From: JAEYFP01 sp964566545
GTDB lineage: Bacteria; Bacillota; Clostridia; Lachnospirales; Lachnospiraceae
NCBI GenBank assembly: GCA_964566545.1
Contig: CAZMIX010000040.1
Coordinates: 1 to 22,129, forward strand
Length of the DNA: 22,129 nt
Direction: 5' to 3'
In this document: positions 1 through 7,555 of the stretch, piece after piece
Numbering within the stretch: the stretch's first letter is position 1
How the letters are laid out: the number at the start of each line of letters is the position of its first letter
Notes under the pieces: generated by a model
Database searches by the model: none
Told to the model about the DNA's origin: nothing
What the model saw: only the letters and a program-made list of their open reading frames with translations
Translations under genes and position numbers: made by a program

Positions 1-524
1 ATGAATACACATGGGTTGGATACCGCATAAAAAAAAGCCTTGCTGATATTCTTTGACGTATTTCCCATATAAGAATCCACTAAATTTGAAAAGTTAAGAT
101 AGCAGAACGGAAGCCCCGTTTTGTAGGCTATGTATTTTCCAAACGTCGTTTTCCCTGTTCCACTCTCTCCATACAGCAGAGTGGCGTTCAAATACGGAAT
201 TCCCATCTCCATGAGCTTTTCATTTACTTTTTTTATTCTCGTGATGTTTTCATACACCTCTTTTTCCCGGTCGGAAAGATAATATCTTTCCTCCTTAAAG
301 GAGTGCGAAACATCCTCTATCGATAAAATATTTTTCAGATCATGAGGAAGCCTGACCACATTGTTTTTTGTCCCTTCCAATAATGCTTTATATCTTTTAC
401 AAAACAAATCATTTTTTGTGGTTGTGTCTTCCTCCACACAGGCGATCGCGAATTTTCTGGCCACCGCCGCATCATTCTGTGATACCGCCTGTATCAACCG
501 TTTCTGATTCTCCGTTAATCCCAA
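1..524 (-). CDS. AAA-type ATPase, 5' part, runs off the left edge
   Basis: About 174 codons are visible and the frame is open to the window edge, so the C-terminus is missing. The chosen start is TTG at 524, preceded by a purine-rich GGGAGGGGG site. Residues 1-100 are a charged helical region of unknown role. A Walker A motif, GESGTGKTT, follows at about residue 119, and then a stretch reading FSNLVDSYMGNTSKNI that is typical of AAA ATPases just before Walker B. The last visible residues, NPCVFI, are where the Walker B strand begins. By family knowledge this is an ATP-driven remodelling or clamp-type ATPase. Partner and substrate cannot be told, because the following gene lies outside the window. 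Its upstream region holds two perfect palindromes. Confidence 0.75.
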   Translation of the reverse strand, partial: MGLTENQKRLIQAVSQNDAAVARKFAIACVEEDTTTKNDLFCKRYKALLEGTKNNVVRLPHDLKNILSIEDVSHSFKEERYYLSDREKEVYENITRIKKVNEKLMEMGIPYLNATLLYGESGTGKTTFGKYIAYKTGLPFCYLNFSNLVDSYMGNTSKNISKAFFYAVSNPCVF

Positions 525-595
525 TGTGTTTTCCCCCTCCCAAGTCCCAAACTGTTCGCGGTCTGCTATAAATACTCAAATTCTATCTTAACTTC

Positions 596-611
596 CATGA
601 TGATCATCATG
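596..611. repeat. 16-bp perfect palindrome upstream of the ATPase gene
   Basis: CATGATGATCATCATG reads the same on both strands. It lies 72 bp upstream of the proposed TTG start of the ATPase gene, where an operator would be expected. No regulator can be assigned. Confidence 0.5.
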
Positions 612-741
612 AAAGTTTACCATCCGATAAAACTATAAAGATCCTTGTGCAAATTTGCAATAGGATGACCTCCAACATGCATAAATGCGTCACCAGCACG
701 CAAAATACCGAATGAATATCCATTATTTAATATCTATTGAT

Positions 742-759
742 ATATATCTTAAGATATAT
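742..759. repeat. 18-bp perfect AT-rich palindrome, possible operator
   Basis: ATATATCTTAAGATATAT is a perfect palindrome about 220 bp upstream of the ATPase start and about 130 bp past the end of padR. Its form would suit a winged-helix regulator such as PadR, but no binding is shown and the sequence differs from the inverted repeat in the padR operon promoter. Confidence 0.4.
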
Positions 760-818
760 TATATCGATTATTATAGAAATGTCAACAAGATATTTTTGAA
801 AATGTAAAAAAAAATCCC

Positions 819-856
819 AAGGGCTGCCTCATTGCCGTTTCAATAACGGCCGCCTT
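819..856 (-). terminator. Probable terminator of the Fe-S/padR operon
   Basis: On the minus strand a 6-bp stem (GCCGTT/AACGGC, 834-839 with 845-850) is enclosed by a weaker outer stem (819-824 with 852-856). Nine T follow from 814 down to 806. It lies about 30 bp past the padR stop. The outer stem is interrupted, so strength is uncertain. Confidence 0.45.
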
Positions 857-888
857 CGAAATTTTTCTTGATTAAAACAATATGAATT

Positions 889-1441
889 TTAGTATTCTAC
901 TTCCCCGCCAAGCAGCTTCTTCGCTTCCTCACACCATTCCAGATAAGCACGGTATGTGTGGATTCCAAAGCGTACTGTCAGCAGATAATATTGGTGCGTC
1001 TCGTCCGCATCCAGATATTTTTCAAGCACCTGTTCCGAGTCCAACAGCACGGGCAGTTCCTTTTCAATTTTCTGCCGGAACGCCTCAATATGCGCAAACG
1101 CTTGAAACGGACCGGCTTCGCTTCCGAAAAACAGCTTTAACAGTGTCTCATATCGCAGCTCGTCCTTTTCCGCAGGCAGTGCGAGCCATTTTGTCAAATA
1201 GGAGCGTCCTTCCTGAGTGATCGTATAAATCAGCTTATTTGCGCCCATTGTCCTCGCACGCCCGTTTAGTCGCCAATCCGCGGTCAACCAGATCGCTCAG
1301 CGTCGGATAAATACTGCCATAGCTCGCACCCCAAAAATAGCTGAGCGCCTGATCCATCCGTTTTTTTATTTCATATCCCGTCAGCTCCTCATGGCTGAGC
1401 AATCCTAAAATCACACAGTCGAGCTTCTTCTCCACCGCCAT
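889..1441 (-). pseudogene. PadR family transcriptional regulator, frameshifted
   Basis: PadR proteins are winged-helix repressors that often control the operon they sit in. The first 68 codons from ATG at 1441 give a typical PadR start (LGLLSHEELTGYEIKKR, then YGSIYPTLSDLVDRGL) and run into TAA at 1235-1237. The next frame continues the family at once with NKLIYTITQEGRSYL and a PadR C-terminal helical domain (TYRAYLEWCEEA), ending at 889. The break lies within 1235-1246. It fits either one extra base or the loss of two; GRPNKLIYTIT would be a good family match. The start overlaps the stop of the Fe-S gene as TAATG, so the two genes are translationally coupled. As read, the product would keep most of the DNA-binding head but lose the dimerisation domain. 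A sequencing error is possible. Confidence 0.85.
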
Positions 1442-2184
1442 TATCGTCCCTTTTGCCTTTCCGTCATACTATAGGATAAAACATGTTTCGGACAATTATC
1501 AATACAGGCCCCGCACTGGATGCACTCCAATTCCCTGAGCTGTCCCTCTTTTACCATTTCCGAAACAGGCAGGCTCATCGGACATTCCCTGTCGCATCTT
1601 TTGCAGGAAACACAGGCCTCCTGATGTTTTACACGAACATGCAGCCCCGGCAGATGAAGCCATCTGCGAAGCTTTGTCCCAAGAACCATGAACGGCGCCA
1701 TCCAGCAAAAATAATGGCAAAAAGTCCGCTTGCCGCACAGCACGGCCGGAACAATAACCAAAAGAATAATGCCGTAATAAATGATATAGCTCTGGATGCC
1801 TGAAACCGAAATTCCTTTTTCCGTTTCAAAAAAGAAATCTACGGCTATAATTCCCTTGCTTTGTATATAACAATAAATAACGCCCGCAATCCAAACAAGC
1901 CATATCCCATATTTGATGTTATTTTTCCACCCCTGCTTCGTTCTGCCGTCATTAATTAAAAAAACACACTCCTGTAATCCCCCCGCGGGACACGCATACG
2001 CGCAGAAAAGTCTGCCAAACGGAAGGGAAAGCAGAAACAAAAAACCAAAAACAAGGAAACTGCCGTTGATAATTCCGCTCAGCCCCGCAGCAACGATCAG
2101 CGCCGGGCTGAAATAATACAGTGTAACCGGAAAAAGCAGCAACGATGCGATCAAAAATAATTTGCGAAGTTTTTGTCTTTTCAT
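1441..2184 (-). CDS. NapH-like membrane 4Fe-4S ferredoxin protein
   Basis: A 247-residue membrane protein of the NapH/NosR-like 4Fe-4S family. Hydrophobic segments are seen at about 9-33, 36-56, 90-106 and 130-152. Two conserved loop motifs follow membrane segments: CAYACP (C61, C65) and CHYFC (C156, C160). The C-terminal cytoplasmic part carries two ferredoxin sets, C191/C194/C197/C201 and C221/C224/C227/C231, each ending in CP. Such proteins pass electrons across or along the membrane between quinols or flavoproteins and a partner oxidoreductase. No partner enzyme is next door, so the pathway is unknown. It is the first gene of a two-gene unit with padR, and a G-rich Shine-Dalgarno (GGGG at 2193-2196) precedes the ATG. 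The inverted repeat around its promoter suggests repression by the linked PadR. Confidence 0.85.
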   Translation of the reverse strand: MKRQKLRKLFLIASLLLFPVTLYYFSPALIVAAGLSGIINGSFLVFGFLFLLSLPFGRLFCAYACPAGGLQECVFLINDGRTKQGWKNNIKYGIWLVWIAGVIYCYIQSKGIIAVDFFFETEKGISVSGIQSYIIYYGIILLVIVPAVLCGKRTFCHYFCWMAPFMVLGTKLRRWLHLPGLHVRVKHQEACVSCKRCDRECPMSLPVSEMVKEGQLRELECIQCGACIDNCPKHVLSYSMTERQKGR

Positions 2185-2197
2185 ATAATTTTCCCCA

Positions 2198-2247
2198 ATC
2201 TATCAATCTGATAGATTTATCATATATCAGATTGATAGATCAGTCGA
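2198..2247 (-). promoter_or_regulatory. Promoter of the Fe-S/padR operon with inverted-repeat operator
   Basis: The minus strand has a -35 of TCGACT (2242-2247), a 17-bp spacer and a -10 of TATGAT (2219-2224). A perfect 15-bp inverted repeat, ATCTATCAATCTGAT (2198-2212) with its complement at 2226-2240, brackets the -10. The left arm extends into a smaller repeat, ATCTATC-N5-GATAGAT (2198-2216). A protein on these sites would block RNA polymerase. The PadR encoded in the same unit is the natural candidate (inference). Confidence 0.7.
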
Positions 2248-2330
2248 GAAAAATTGTTCCTTTATCTTTTAACCGTTTGCCTCGGTAAGACGCGCACAGC
2301 AAGCCAAAACCACGGCAAAATACCTCCTGC

Positions 2331-2909
2331 TTATTTCAGATTATATTGCTTTCCTGCGCCCTGCAGCGTATCATCCTTGGCCCGCTCTAATATGAAAAGA
2401 GCCTGCTCGTCGGACAGATTCGCGTGGTTCACACAGATCAGCGTCGCAATCCCATACAGCAATAACCATCTGCGCTGAAAAATATTCCAGCAAACCTCAA
2501 CAGGCAGATCATGACCTTTCAGCATCTGCTGGAACATCGTTTCATTGGCCTGAAATGACATCATCAGATCCGGCAGCTGGTCATCCCGAGAAAGATCGGA
2601 AAGGTAAATCATTCGGTATAAATTTTTCCTGTTCCTCGCAAGATCGAGCATCCATAGCATGACCCTCTCGGAAAAATCAGGGTATTGCTCATAGGCCAGC
2701 ATCTCCTTATCCAAAACCATGTGGGTATAATCAAACGTCTCCTTCCGCAGATCCTCCATCGTCTCAAAATGGCTGAATACCGGCTGGATCGAGCAGCCGG
2801 CACGCTTGGCAACGCTGCGCGAGGTCACACTTTGAATCCCGCTCTCCTCCGCAATCGCAAATGCATGCTCCAACAGTATTTCTTTTGTAATCTTCTGTTT
2901 TGGCGGCAT
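2331..2909 (-). CDS. TetR family transcriptional regulator
   Basis: 192 residues, the usual length for TetR repressors. The N-terminal helix-turn-helix lies at about 9-53 (ILLEHAFAIAEESG, then TSRSVAKRAGCSIQPVFSHF). The rest is a helical ligand-binding domain with no recognisable ligand signature. The ATG at 2909 follows a strong GGAGGAGG. The gene stands alone between the Fe-S operon and pckG. Its own promoter carries a long palindrome, so autorepression is likely. The target beyond itself is not evident: neither neighbour shares the palindrome. Confidence 0.9.
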   Translation of the reverse strand: MPPKQKITKEILLEHAFAIAEESGIQSVTSRSVAKRAGCSIQPVFSHFETMEDLRKETFDYTHMVLDKEMLAYEQYPDFSERVMLWMLDLARNRKNLYRMIYLSDLSRDDQLPDLMMSFQANETMFQQMLKGHDLPVEVCWNIFQRRWLLLYGIATLICVNHANLSDEQALFILERAKDDTLQGAGKQYNLK

Positions 2910-2932
2910 AACAGCTCCTCCTCCCCCGTTGT

Positions 2933-2988
2933 ATCATTTGATATATATCACATGATTTATTATAGGCATAGAGCGCGGGAAAAGTCAA
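2933..2988 (-). promoter_or_regulatory. tetR promoter with 24-bp palindromic operator
   Basis: On the minus strand, TTGACT (2983-2988), 18 bp and TATAAT (2959-2964) make a strong sigma-A promoter. Directly downstream, 2933-2956 is a 24-bp palindrome with one mismatched pair; its core TGATATATATCA (2939-2950) is perfect. The site covers the expected transcription start, the classic place for TetR autorepression. Confidence 0.75.
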
Positions 2989-3136
2989 GAAAAAGAGAGG
3001 TTCTCATATTGGAAATCATACCTTTTTTATGTATATTTTTTTTGTGATCGCATCTAAAAGCATAGCATATAGACAATCAACATTCTAAAATCTTCTATAT
3101 GGTCAACTCCGTTTTTGACAGGTATAAAAACTAAAA
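2989..3136. other. Intergenic region between tetR and the pckG terminator
   Basis: No gene, RNA or clear promoter pair is visible in this AT-rich stretch. Confidence 0.5.
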
Positions 3137-3185
3137 GAAGCAGATTTCCGCTTCGAAAATTATTCGAAGTTCGGAAATCCGCCTC
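3137..3185 (-). terminator. pckG terminator
   Basis: A long hairpin: CTTCGAA (3151-3157) pairs with TTCGAAG (3163-3169). After a two-base bulge, GATTTCCG (3143-3150) pairs with CGGAAATC (3172-3179). On the minus strand it is followed by CTTCTTTTAGTTTTTA. It lies 35 bp past the pckG stop. Confidence 0.85.
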
Positions 3186-3220
3186 TTATTTTCTTAATAT
3201 AATATTCGATTGGTATACCT

Positions 3221-5020
3221 TTAAGCCTTAAGTCTGCTTTCCAGTGCCGCAAGCTGAGCATGCAATTCTTTAGGCATTTCTTCGCCAAATTTTGCATAGT
3301 GCTCTTTGATGGATGCGACTTCATTTAACCATTCATCTTTATCCACCTTGAGCAGTTCAGCAATATCTGCATCGCTTACATCCCGGAGACCGATAACATC
3401 CAATGTGCCCTTCTCAGGCATATAGCCGATCGGTGTTTCAACCGCTTTGCCAGTGCCTTCGGTTCTTTCAAAGATCCATTTAAGAACACGGCTGTTCTCG
3501 CCGAATCCAGGCCATAACCATCTGCCGTCATCGTCCTTACGGAACCAGTTGACATAGAATATCTTAGGCAGCTTGTCCTCGGTAGATTTTTCTCCGATGT
3601 TTAACCAATGCTGTAAGTAGCTGCATACACTGTAGCCGAAGAAAGGAAGCATTGCGAACGGATCGCGACGAACCTGTCCGATATTGTTGGAGATCGCTGC
3701 TGCAGTAATTTCAGATCCCATGATGGATCCCATAAATACGCCGTGTTTCCAATCGAAGCTTTCGTGAATGAGAGGGATTGTCTTAGGGCGACGGCCACCG
3801 ATCAAGATTGCGGAAATCGGAACGCCTGCAGGATCTTCCCAATCGGATGCTATGGAAGGACACTGATACGCCGGTGCAGTAAAACGAGCATTCGGATGAG
3901 CTGCGGATTCTTTTGAATCCGGTGTCCAGTCATTTCCTTTCCAGTCGATGAGATGAGCCGGTGCCGGAGTTCCGATGCCTTCCCACCATACATCGCCATC
4001 ATCGGTAAGTGCAACGTTTGTAAAGATCGTATTTTTTTCGATGCTGTGCATTGCATTCGGGTTAGAGTCAAGAGAAGTTCCCGGAGCAACGCCGAAGAAA
4101 CCTGCTTCAGGGTTGATCGCATATAAACGTCCGTCTTCTCCAAACTTCATCCATGCGATATCATCGCCTACCGTTTCTACTTTCCAGCCCGGAATCGTAG
4201 GAACGAGCATAGCGAGATTTGTCTTACCGCAAGCGCTTGGGAAAGCTCCGCAAACATATTTTGTCTTTCCTTCCGGATTAGTAAGCTTAAGAATTAACAT
4301 ATGCTCTGCCAGCCATCCTTCATCGCGTGCAATAACAGATGCGATTCGAAGTGCAAAACATTTTTTACCTAAAAGAGCATTTCCGCCGTAACCGGAACCA
4401 TAAGACCAAATAAGTCTTTCTTCCGGGAAATGGCTGATATATTTGTCTTCAATCGGTGCGCAGGGCCAAGTAGAATCTTCCTGTCCCTCCGCAAGAGGTG
4501 CACCGACGGAATGTAAGCAGGGAACGAATTCTCCGTCATTACCAAGAACCTTTAAAACATCTGCTCCGATACGGGTCATGATACGCATATTCACAACTAC
4601 ATATGCACTGTCAGTCACCTCTATACCGATCTTGGATATAGTCGAGCCAACCGGTCCCATGGAATAAGGAATTACATACATCGTTCTGCCTTTCATGCAG
4701 CCCTTGTATAATCCTTTCATAGTGTTCTTCAACTCATACGGATTAACCCAGTTATTAGTAAGACCTGCCTCTTCCTTCGACTTGGAAGCAATAAATGTCC
4801 TGTCTTCAACACGTGCTACGTCCGAAGCATCGCTTCTGAACAAATAACATCCGGGACGTTTTTCCTCATTCAATTTGATTGCCATACCGCTGTCAACCAT
4901 CATCTGCAGCAAGCGTGCATTCTCTTCTTCAGAGCCGTCACACCAATAGATGTTATCCGGCTGGCACATGTCGGCCATTTCTTTGACCCATTCTAATAGC
5001 TTCTTGTTTTCTGTCGTCAT
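3221..5020 (-). CDS. pckG: Phosphoenolpyruvate carboxykinase (GTP)
   Basis: 599 residues, the normal length for the GTP-dependent enzyme (EC 4.1.1.32). It interconverts oxaloacetate and PEP with GTP/GDP and Mn2+ in the cytoplasm. The kinase loop AFPSACGKTN (259-268) includes the active-site Cys264. GDDIAW (285-290) supplies a metal-binding Asp, and WSYGSGYGGNALLGKKC (205-221) is the conserved substrate and metal region. C-terminal nucleotide-site segments such as NWFRKDDDGRWLWPGFGENSRV are present. No signs of damage. ATG at 5020 follows AAGGAGA with good spacing. It is a single-gene unit with its own promoter and terminator. In fermenting Clostridia it may run in the PEP-carboxylating direction toward fumarate and succinate; this is inference. 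Confidence 0.97.
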   Translation of the reverse strand: MTTENKKLLEWVKEMADMCQPDNIYWCDGSEEENARLLQMMVDSGMAIKLNEEKRPGCYLFRSDASDVARVEDRTFIASKSKEEAGLTNNWVNPYELKNTMKGLYKGCMKGRTMYVIPYSMGPVGSTISKIGIEVTDSAYVVVNMRIMTRIGADVLKVLGNDGEFVPCLHSVGAPLAEGQEDSTWPCAPIEDKYISHFPEERLIWSYGSGYGGNALLGKKCFALRIASVIARDEGWLAEHMLILKLTNPEGKTKYVCGAFPSACGKTNLAMLVPTIPGWKVETVGDDIAWMKFGEDGRLYAINPEAGFFGVAPGTSLDSNPNAMHSIEKNTIFTNVALTDDGDVWWEGIGTPAPAHLIDWKGNDWTPDSKESAAHPNARFTAPAYQCPSIASDWEDPAGVPISAILIGGRRPKTIPLIHESFDWKHGVFMGSIMGSEITAAAISNNIGQVRRDPFAMLPFFGYSVCSYLQHWLNIGEKSTEDKLPKIFYVNWFRKDDDGRWLWPGFGENSRVLKWIFERTEGTGKAVETPIGYMPEKGTLDVIGLRDVSDADIAELLKVDKDEWLNEVASIKEHYAKFGEEMPKELHAQLAALESRLKA

Positions 5021-5213
5021 ATTAATCTCCTTTTTATATTTTGCTCCTTAATTTAATAATATATTGATATAAATGAGAGAAAAACACTCATATAGGAACT
5101 TATTTTCAAGTAACCACATTAGATAATACATGTATGCAATCGTAATAAAATAAGAGACCTATATCCACTTATCCCAACTAACGAATAGGTAAATATCGGC
5201 CTACACTGTAACA

Positions 5214-5241
5214 AGTATAATAATACCCTTTACCCGGTCAA
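5214..5241 (-). promoter_or_regulatory. Probable pckG promoter
   Basis: Minus strand: TTGACC (5236-5241), 16-bp spacer, TATACT (5214-5219). Transcription would start near 5207, leaving an untranslated leader of about 187 nt before the pckG ATG. Apart from a weak 6-bp stem (ACCTAT/ATAGGT) I see no known riboswitch in the leader. Confidence 0.6.
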
Positions 5242-5250
5242 CCAAACTAT

Positions 5251-5628
5251 TTAATTATCATCATCAATATCGTCTTCTAAAGTGACTACAATGACTTTTT
5301 CTCCGGTCTTCGTACTTACATCGGAGTGCATACTTATAATGTTTACATGTATAATGTCTGTTATCAATTCCTTCAGATAGTTTCTTGAATCTTCAAACAA
5401 AACAATTCTCATATCCTTAATCAGCTTTATTCCGTTCTCACTGACACCCAGCTTTTGCTCGGACTGCGTAAGATAACCATCAATAATGATAAGTATATGA
5501 TTCTGGAATATCTTCGTCTTAATATTTTTAGGACCGCGGCCCATATATTCCTTTTCAAATTTGCTTACCGCATCACTTATTTGTGATTCTATCTGACCTT
5601 TGGTATACTTTACTTTTTTCAGACTCAC
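5251..5628 (-). CDS. MpsC family protein (DUF2294)
   Basis: 125 residues from GTG at 5628. I chose this start because AGGAT sits a proper distance upstream and the family match begins there (KYTKGQIESQISDAVSKFEKEY). An upstream ATG at 5718 lacks a Shine-Dalgarno and would add 30 unrelated residues. The body matches DUF2294, now named for MpsC of a Na+-translocating membrane-potential system: GRGPKNIKTKI, a beta strand ILIIIDGYLTQSEQ, and a C-terminal VIVVTLEDD. The protein is soluble, with no membrane segment or signal. Its biochemical role is not established, and no MpsA/MpsB-like partners are adjacent, so the name only reports the family. The C-terminus is very acidic (EDDIDDDN). Confidence 0.75.
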   Translation of the reverse strand: MSLKKVKYTKGQIESQISDAVSKFEKEYMGRGPKNIKTKIFQNHILIIIDGYLTQSEQKLGVSENGIKLIKDMRIVLFEDSRNYLKELITDIIHVNIISMHSDVSTKTGEKVIVVTLEDDIDDDN

Positions 5629-5819
5629 TTTTACTATCCTCACTTTTATAAAAGTGTACAATACCAACTTATATTTGTCAATGCTTTTCGACCACCTGTT
5701 TGTGTCTGTTTGTGTCATTCAAATGCTCTTAAAAATTGAGAATCTTCATTTTCCAGGAATTCCCGTTTATTTTCGCTGCAATTTTTTCCAATAATATCAT
5801 TTCATTAATTGTACGCAAA

Positions 5820-6872
5820 TCAAACTCCCAGCATATGATACCCTTCTGTCATACTATTCAGAACTTTACTAAACAGCTCTGGCAGTATCTTTGTATAATC
5901 ATTTTTCCCGGACAGATACTCTATGATCACATCCGAAATTTGTGTGATTACAAAGGCTCCTTCTTCAAAAGCAGACGCTGCCTGCAGCCAACTGTCATTT
6001 TCGGTTTCCGTTCCCAGGCACCTAAGCATCCTGCTCATTTTATCAAATCCGCCCTTGTATTCCATCATATCCGGTTCATCAATTCCTCTGACCGCATTCG
6101 GCGTTGTCGGAACAGTTCCAAAAAACGTTACCATATTAGCTAATATTTTATCATACTCTTCTTTTCCAAGCTCACTCTTCCAGTTTGGAAGCTCCTGTAT
6201 AAACTTCTCAAAACCCTTACAGCCCAAAAACGAGGTTGGCGGATTTAAAAATAATTCCTTCCTCCTTAAAAGGGCTTCCCTTGCAATCTGTATTTTATCC
6301 TTTACCGCATTCATTCTGATCGTGCAGACCGTATTCGCTTTGCTCAGACCCGGATAGCTACAATTCATGGCATCCCGCAAATCGGCACAGGAAAGTGTCA
6401 TCAGCTCCAAACGCCCGCAATCGTACAGGTCAATACTTTGCGCCTCCTCATCATAGCCAACCATCAGCACATAATGAAACGGGATGTGCTCCTTCCGATA
6501 GAGCTTCTCAAAATAAGGCAGGTGGAACATATCCAAAGCCCCCAATACGACCGGATATCCGGCATTAACTTCAGACTTGGCTTTCTTCAACGCCTTTTCA
6601 AACTCCTGATATTCATAATGATGATAGGTAAATCCAACGATTGGCGCCAAAAATTCATACATTTTTTTCGTCCGGCCATCTCCTAATGCCACCATCCTCT
6701 TTAATTCAGCCTTTGGCGTTTTCAAATAACAAAATGATCCAAAGCTTGAAAGAATAAAGAAAAATTTTTCGGGCAGGCATTCTCCCGTTTGATTCCTATA
6801 GAGATCCTCTATTCCGTTCCACATACATTCGTAATCGTCAAGGTGATGCTTCATATCGATGATTTTTCGCAT
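5820..6872 (-). CDS. BtrH N-terminal domain protein with DUF4872-type C-terminus
   Basis: 350 residues from ATG at 6872, chosen for the AGGAAAGGAG site just upstream; an in-frame ATG at 6911 has none. The N-terminal half resembles the BtrH_N domain, a papain-like acyltransferase fold named for butirosin BtrH. H9 and C16 are the start region, HYVLMVGYDEEAQSIDLYDCG is the conserved His-strand-Asp block (second half of the domain), and PVVLGALDMFHLPY precedes it. The C-terminal half (about 200-350) is helical, as in DUF4872 proteins. No biosynthetic cluster or carrier protein is adjacent, so an acyltransferase or peptidase-like role is inference from the fold only. It lies just past the hairpin that follows the zinc operon and may receive readthrough from it. 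Confidence 0.65.
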   Translation of the reverse strand: MRKIIDMKHHLDDYECMWNGIEDLYRNQTGECLPEKFFFILSSFGSFCYLKTPKAELKRMVALGDGRTKKMYEFLAPIVGFTYHHYEYQEFEKALKKAKSEVNAGYPVVLGALDMFHLPYFEKLYRKEHIPFHYVLMVGYDEEAQSIDLYDCGRLELMTLSCADLRDAMNCSYPGLSKANTVCTIRMNAVKDKIQIAREALLRRKELFLNPPTSFLGCKGFEKFIQELPNWKSELGKEEYDKILANMVTFFGTVPTTPNAVRGIDEPDMMEYKGGFDKMSRMLRCLGTETENDSWLQAASAFEEGAFVITQISDVIIEYLSGKNDYTKILPELFSKVLNSMTEGYHMLGV

Positions 6873-6894
6873 AACAAATTCTCCTTTCCTAAAT

Positions 6895-6925
6895 AATATA
6901 AACCCTCGCATAATACGAGGGTCAA
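6895..6925 (-). terminator. Hairpin between the zinc operon and the BtrH-like gene: terminator or promoter/operator
   Basis: A perfect 7-bp stem, ACCCTCG/CGAGGGT (6902-6908 with 6916-6922), follows the lipoprotein stop by 10 bp. The T-tract after it (TTATATTATTT) is broken. The same stretch can be read as a minus-strand promoter, TTGACC (6920-6925), 18 bp, TTATAT (6896-6901), with the inverted repeat filling the spacer as an operator. Both readings are possible; terminator is slightly favoured. Confidence 0.5.
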
Positions 6926-6932
6926 TTGTTTT

Positions 6933-7550
6933 TTACTGATTCACTACCTCCAGTGTGGCATTCTGCAATCTGCAGTACAAATAGCTGTCCACCTCATCAT
7001 AATACGTTCCAAAGGTTCCCGTCACGACAATCTCCGCATTTTCTTCCGGATATTCATCCGGATAGCTATGGCTTCCATCTCCCCAGACAAATTCCATACC
7101 CTGCGCACAGCACGCAGTTGCGTCCTGAATAATACAGTAATGATAATATTGAGCATCAGGTTCATACCAGGAAGCGTAATAATCTCCCTTCATGCGGACG
7201 GTTTTGCCTATGTAATCCTCCGGGTTCACCATAAACTGGTATACTGTCACGTAAACCATATCACTCCCCATTGTGGTGAGATCATAATCGACTCCCGTCT
7301 CGTTTTGCATATTTTCATTCTCCGACAGCCCCTGATTTTCTGTCTCCCGGATAATTTCTGTCTCCTGAATACTTCCCGAAAAAACAGCACTTCCATCCTC
7401 TTTTGTCGTTTCGCTGCCGGTCTGCTCTTCCAGTACCTTATCCACATTGTTTTGATTATTCACATACTTTGAATCGTCTTCCCTATTACTGCAGCCAACC
7501 ATAATTAAAACGGCCGCAAATAATAGGACTAATTTTTTTATTCGCATCAT
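6933..7550 (-). CDS. Conserved lipoprotein at the end of the zinc operon
   Basis: 205 residues from ATG at 7550. A lipoprotein signal (MRIKKLVLLFAAVLIMVGC, with Cys20 for lipidation) is followed by an acidic, Asn/Glu-rich linker to about residue 90. A compact C-terminal domain then has GSDMVYVTVYQFMVNPEDYIGKT, GDYYASWYEPD, QDATACCAQGMEFVW, and a strand ending VTGTF. The alternating strands suggest a small beta-barrel of OB type (inference). The Shine-Dalgarno AGGAGG is made by the last two Arg codons and stop of znuB, so translation is coupled. No enzyme is recognised. Placement in a Zur-type operon suggests a cell-surface protein used under zinc limitation; the paired Cys in ATACC could bind metal. 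Confidence 0.75.
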   Translation of the reverse strand: MMRIKKLVLLFAAVLIMVGCSNREDDSKYVNNQNNVDKVLEEQTGSETTKEDGSAVFSGSIQETEIIRETENQGLSENENMQNETGVDYDLTTMGSDMVYVTVYQFMVNPEDYIGKTVRMKGDYYASWYEPDAQYYHYCIIQDATACCAQGMEFVWGDGSHSYPDEYPEENAEIVVTGTFGTYYDEVDSYLYCRLQNATLEVVNQ

Positions 7551-7555
7551 GACTC

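Larger units (their letters stand above)
525..888. other. Intergenic region between the AAA ATPase and padR
   Basis: I see no convincing gene here on either strand. The stretch is AT-rich, especially 715-815. It holds two perfect palindromes (596-611 and 742-759) and a composite hairpin next to a run of A (a T-run on the minus strand). It must contain the promoter of the ATPase gene, but no clear -35/-10 pair stands out. Confidence 0.6.

Noticed and set aside
882..1220. Plus-strand frame of 112 codons opposite padR
   Set aside because: It is antisense to conserved PadR sequence and its translation has no recognisable domain.
1235..1287. Programmed frameshifting in padR
   Set aside because: There is no slippery heptamer or downstream stimulator that I can see, and PadR genes are not known for recoding.
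3601..4667. Open frames inside pckG on both strands (for example 3975-4391 plus)
   Set aside because: They are shadows of a strongly conserved gene, have no family likeness, and no Shine-Dalgarno fits them.
5629..5718. ATG start at 5718 for the MpsC-like protein
   Set aside because: The 30 extra residues are low in family likeness and no ribosome binding site precedes that ATG; GTG at 5628 has one.
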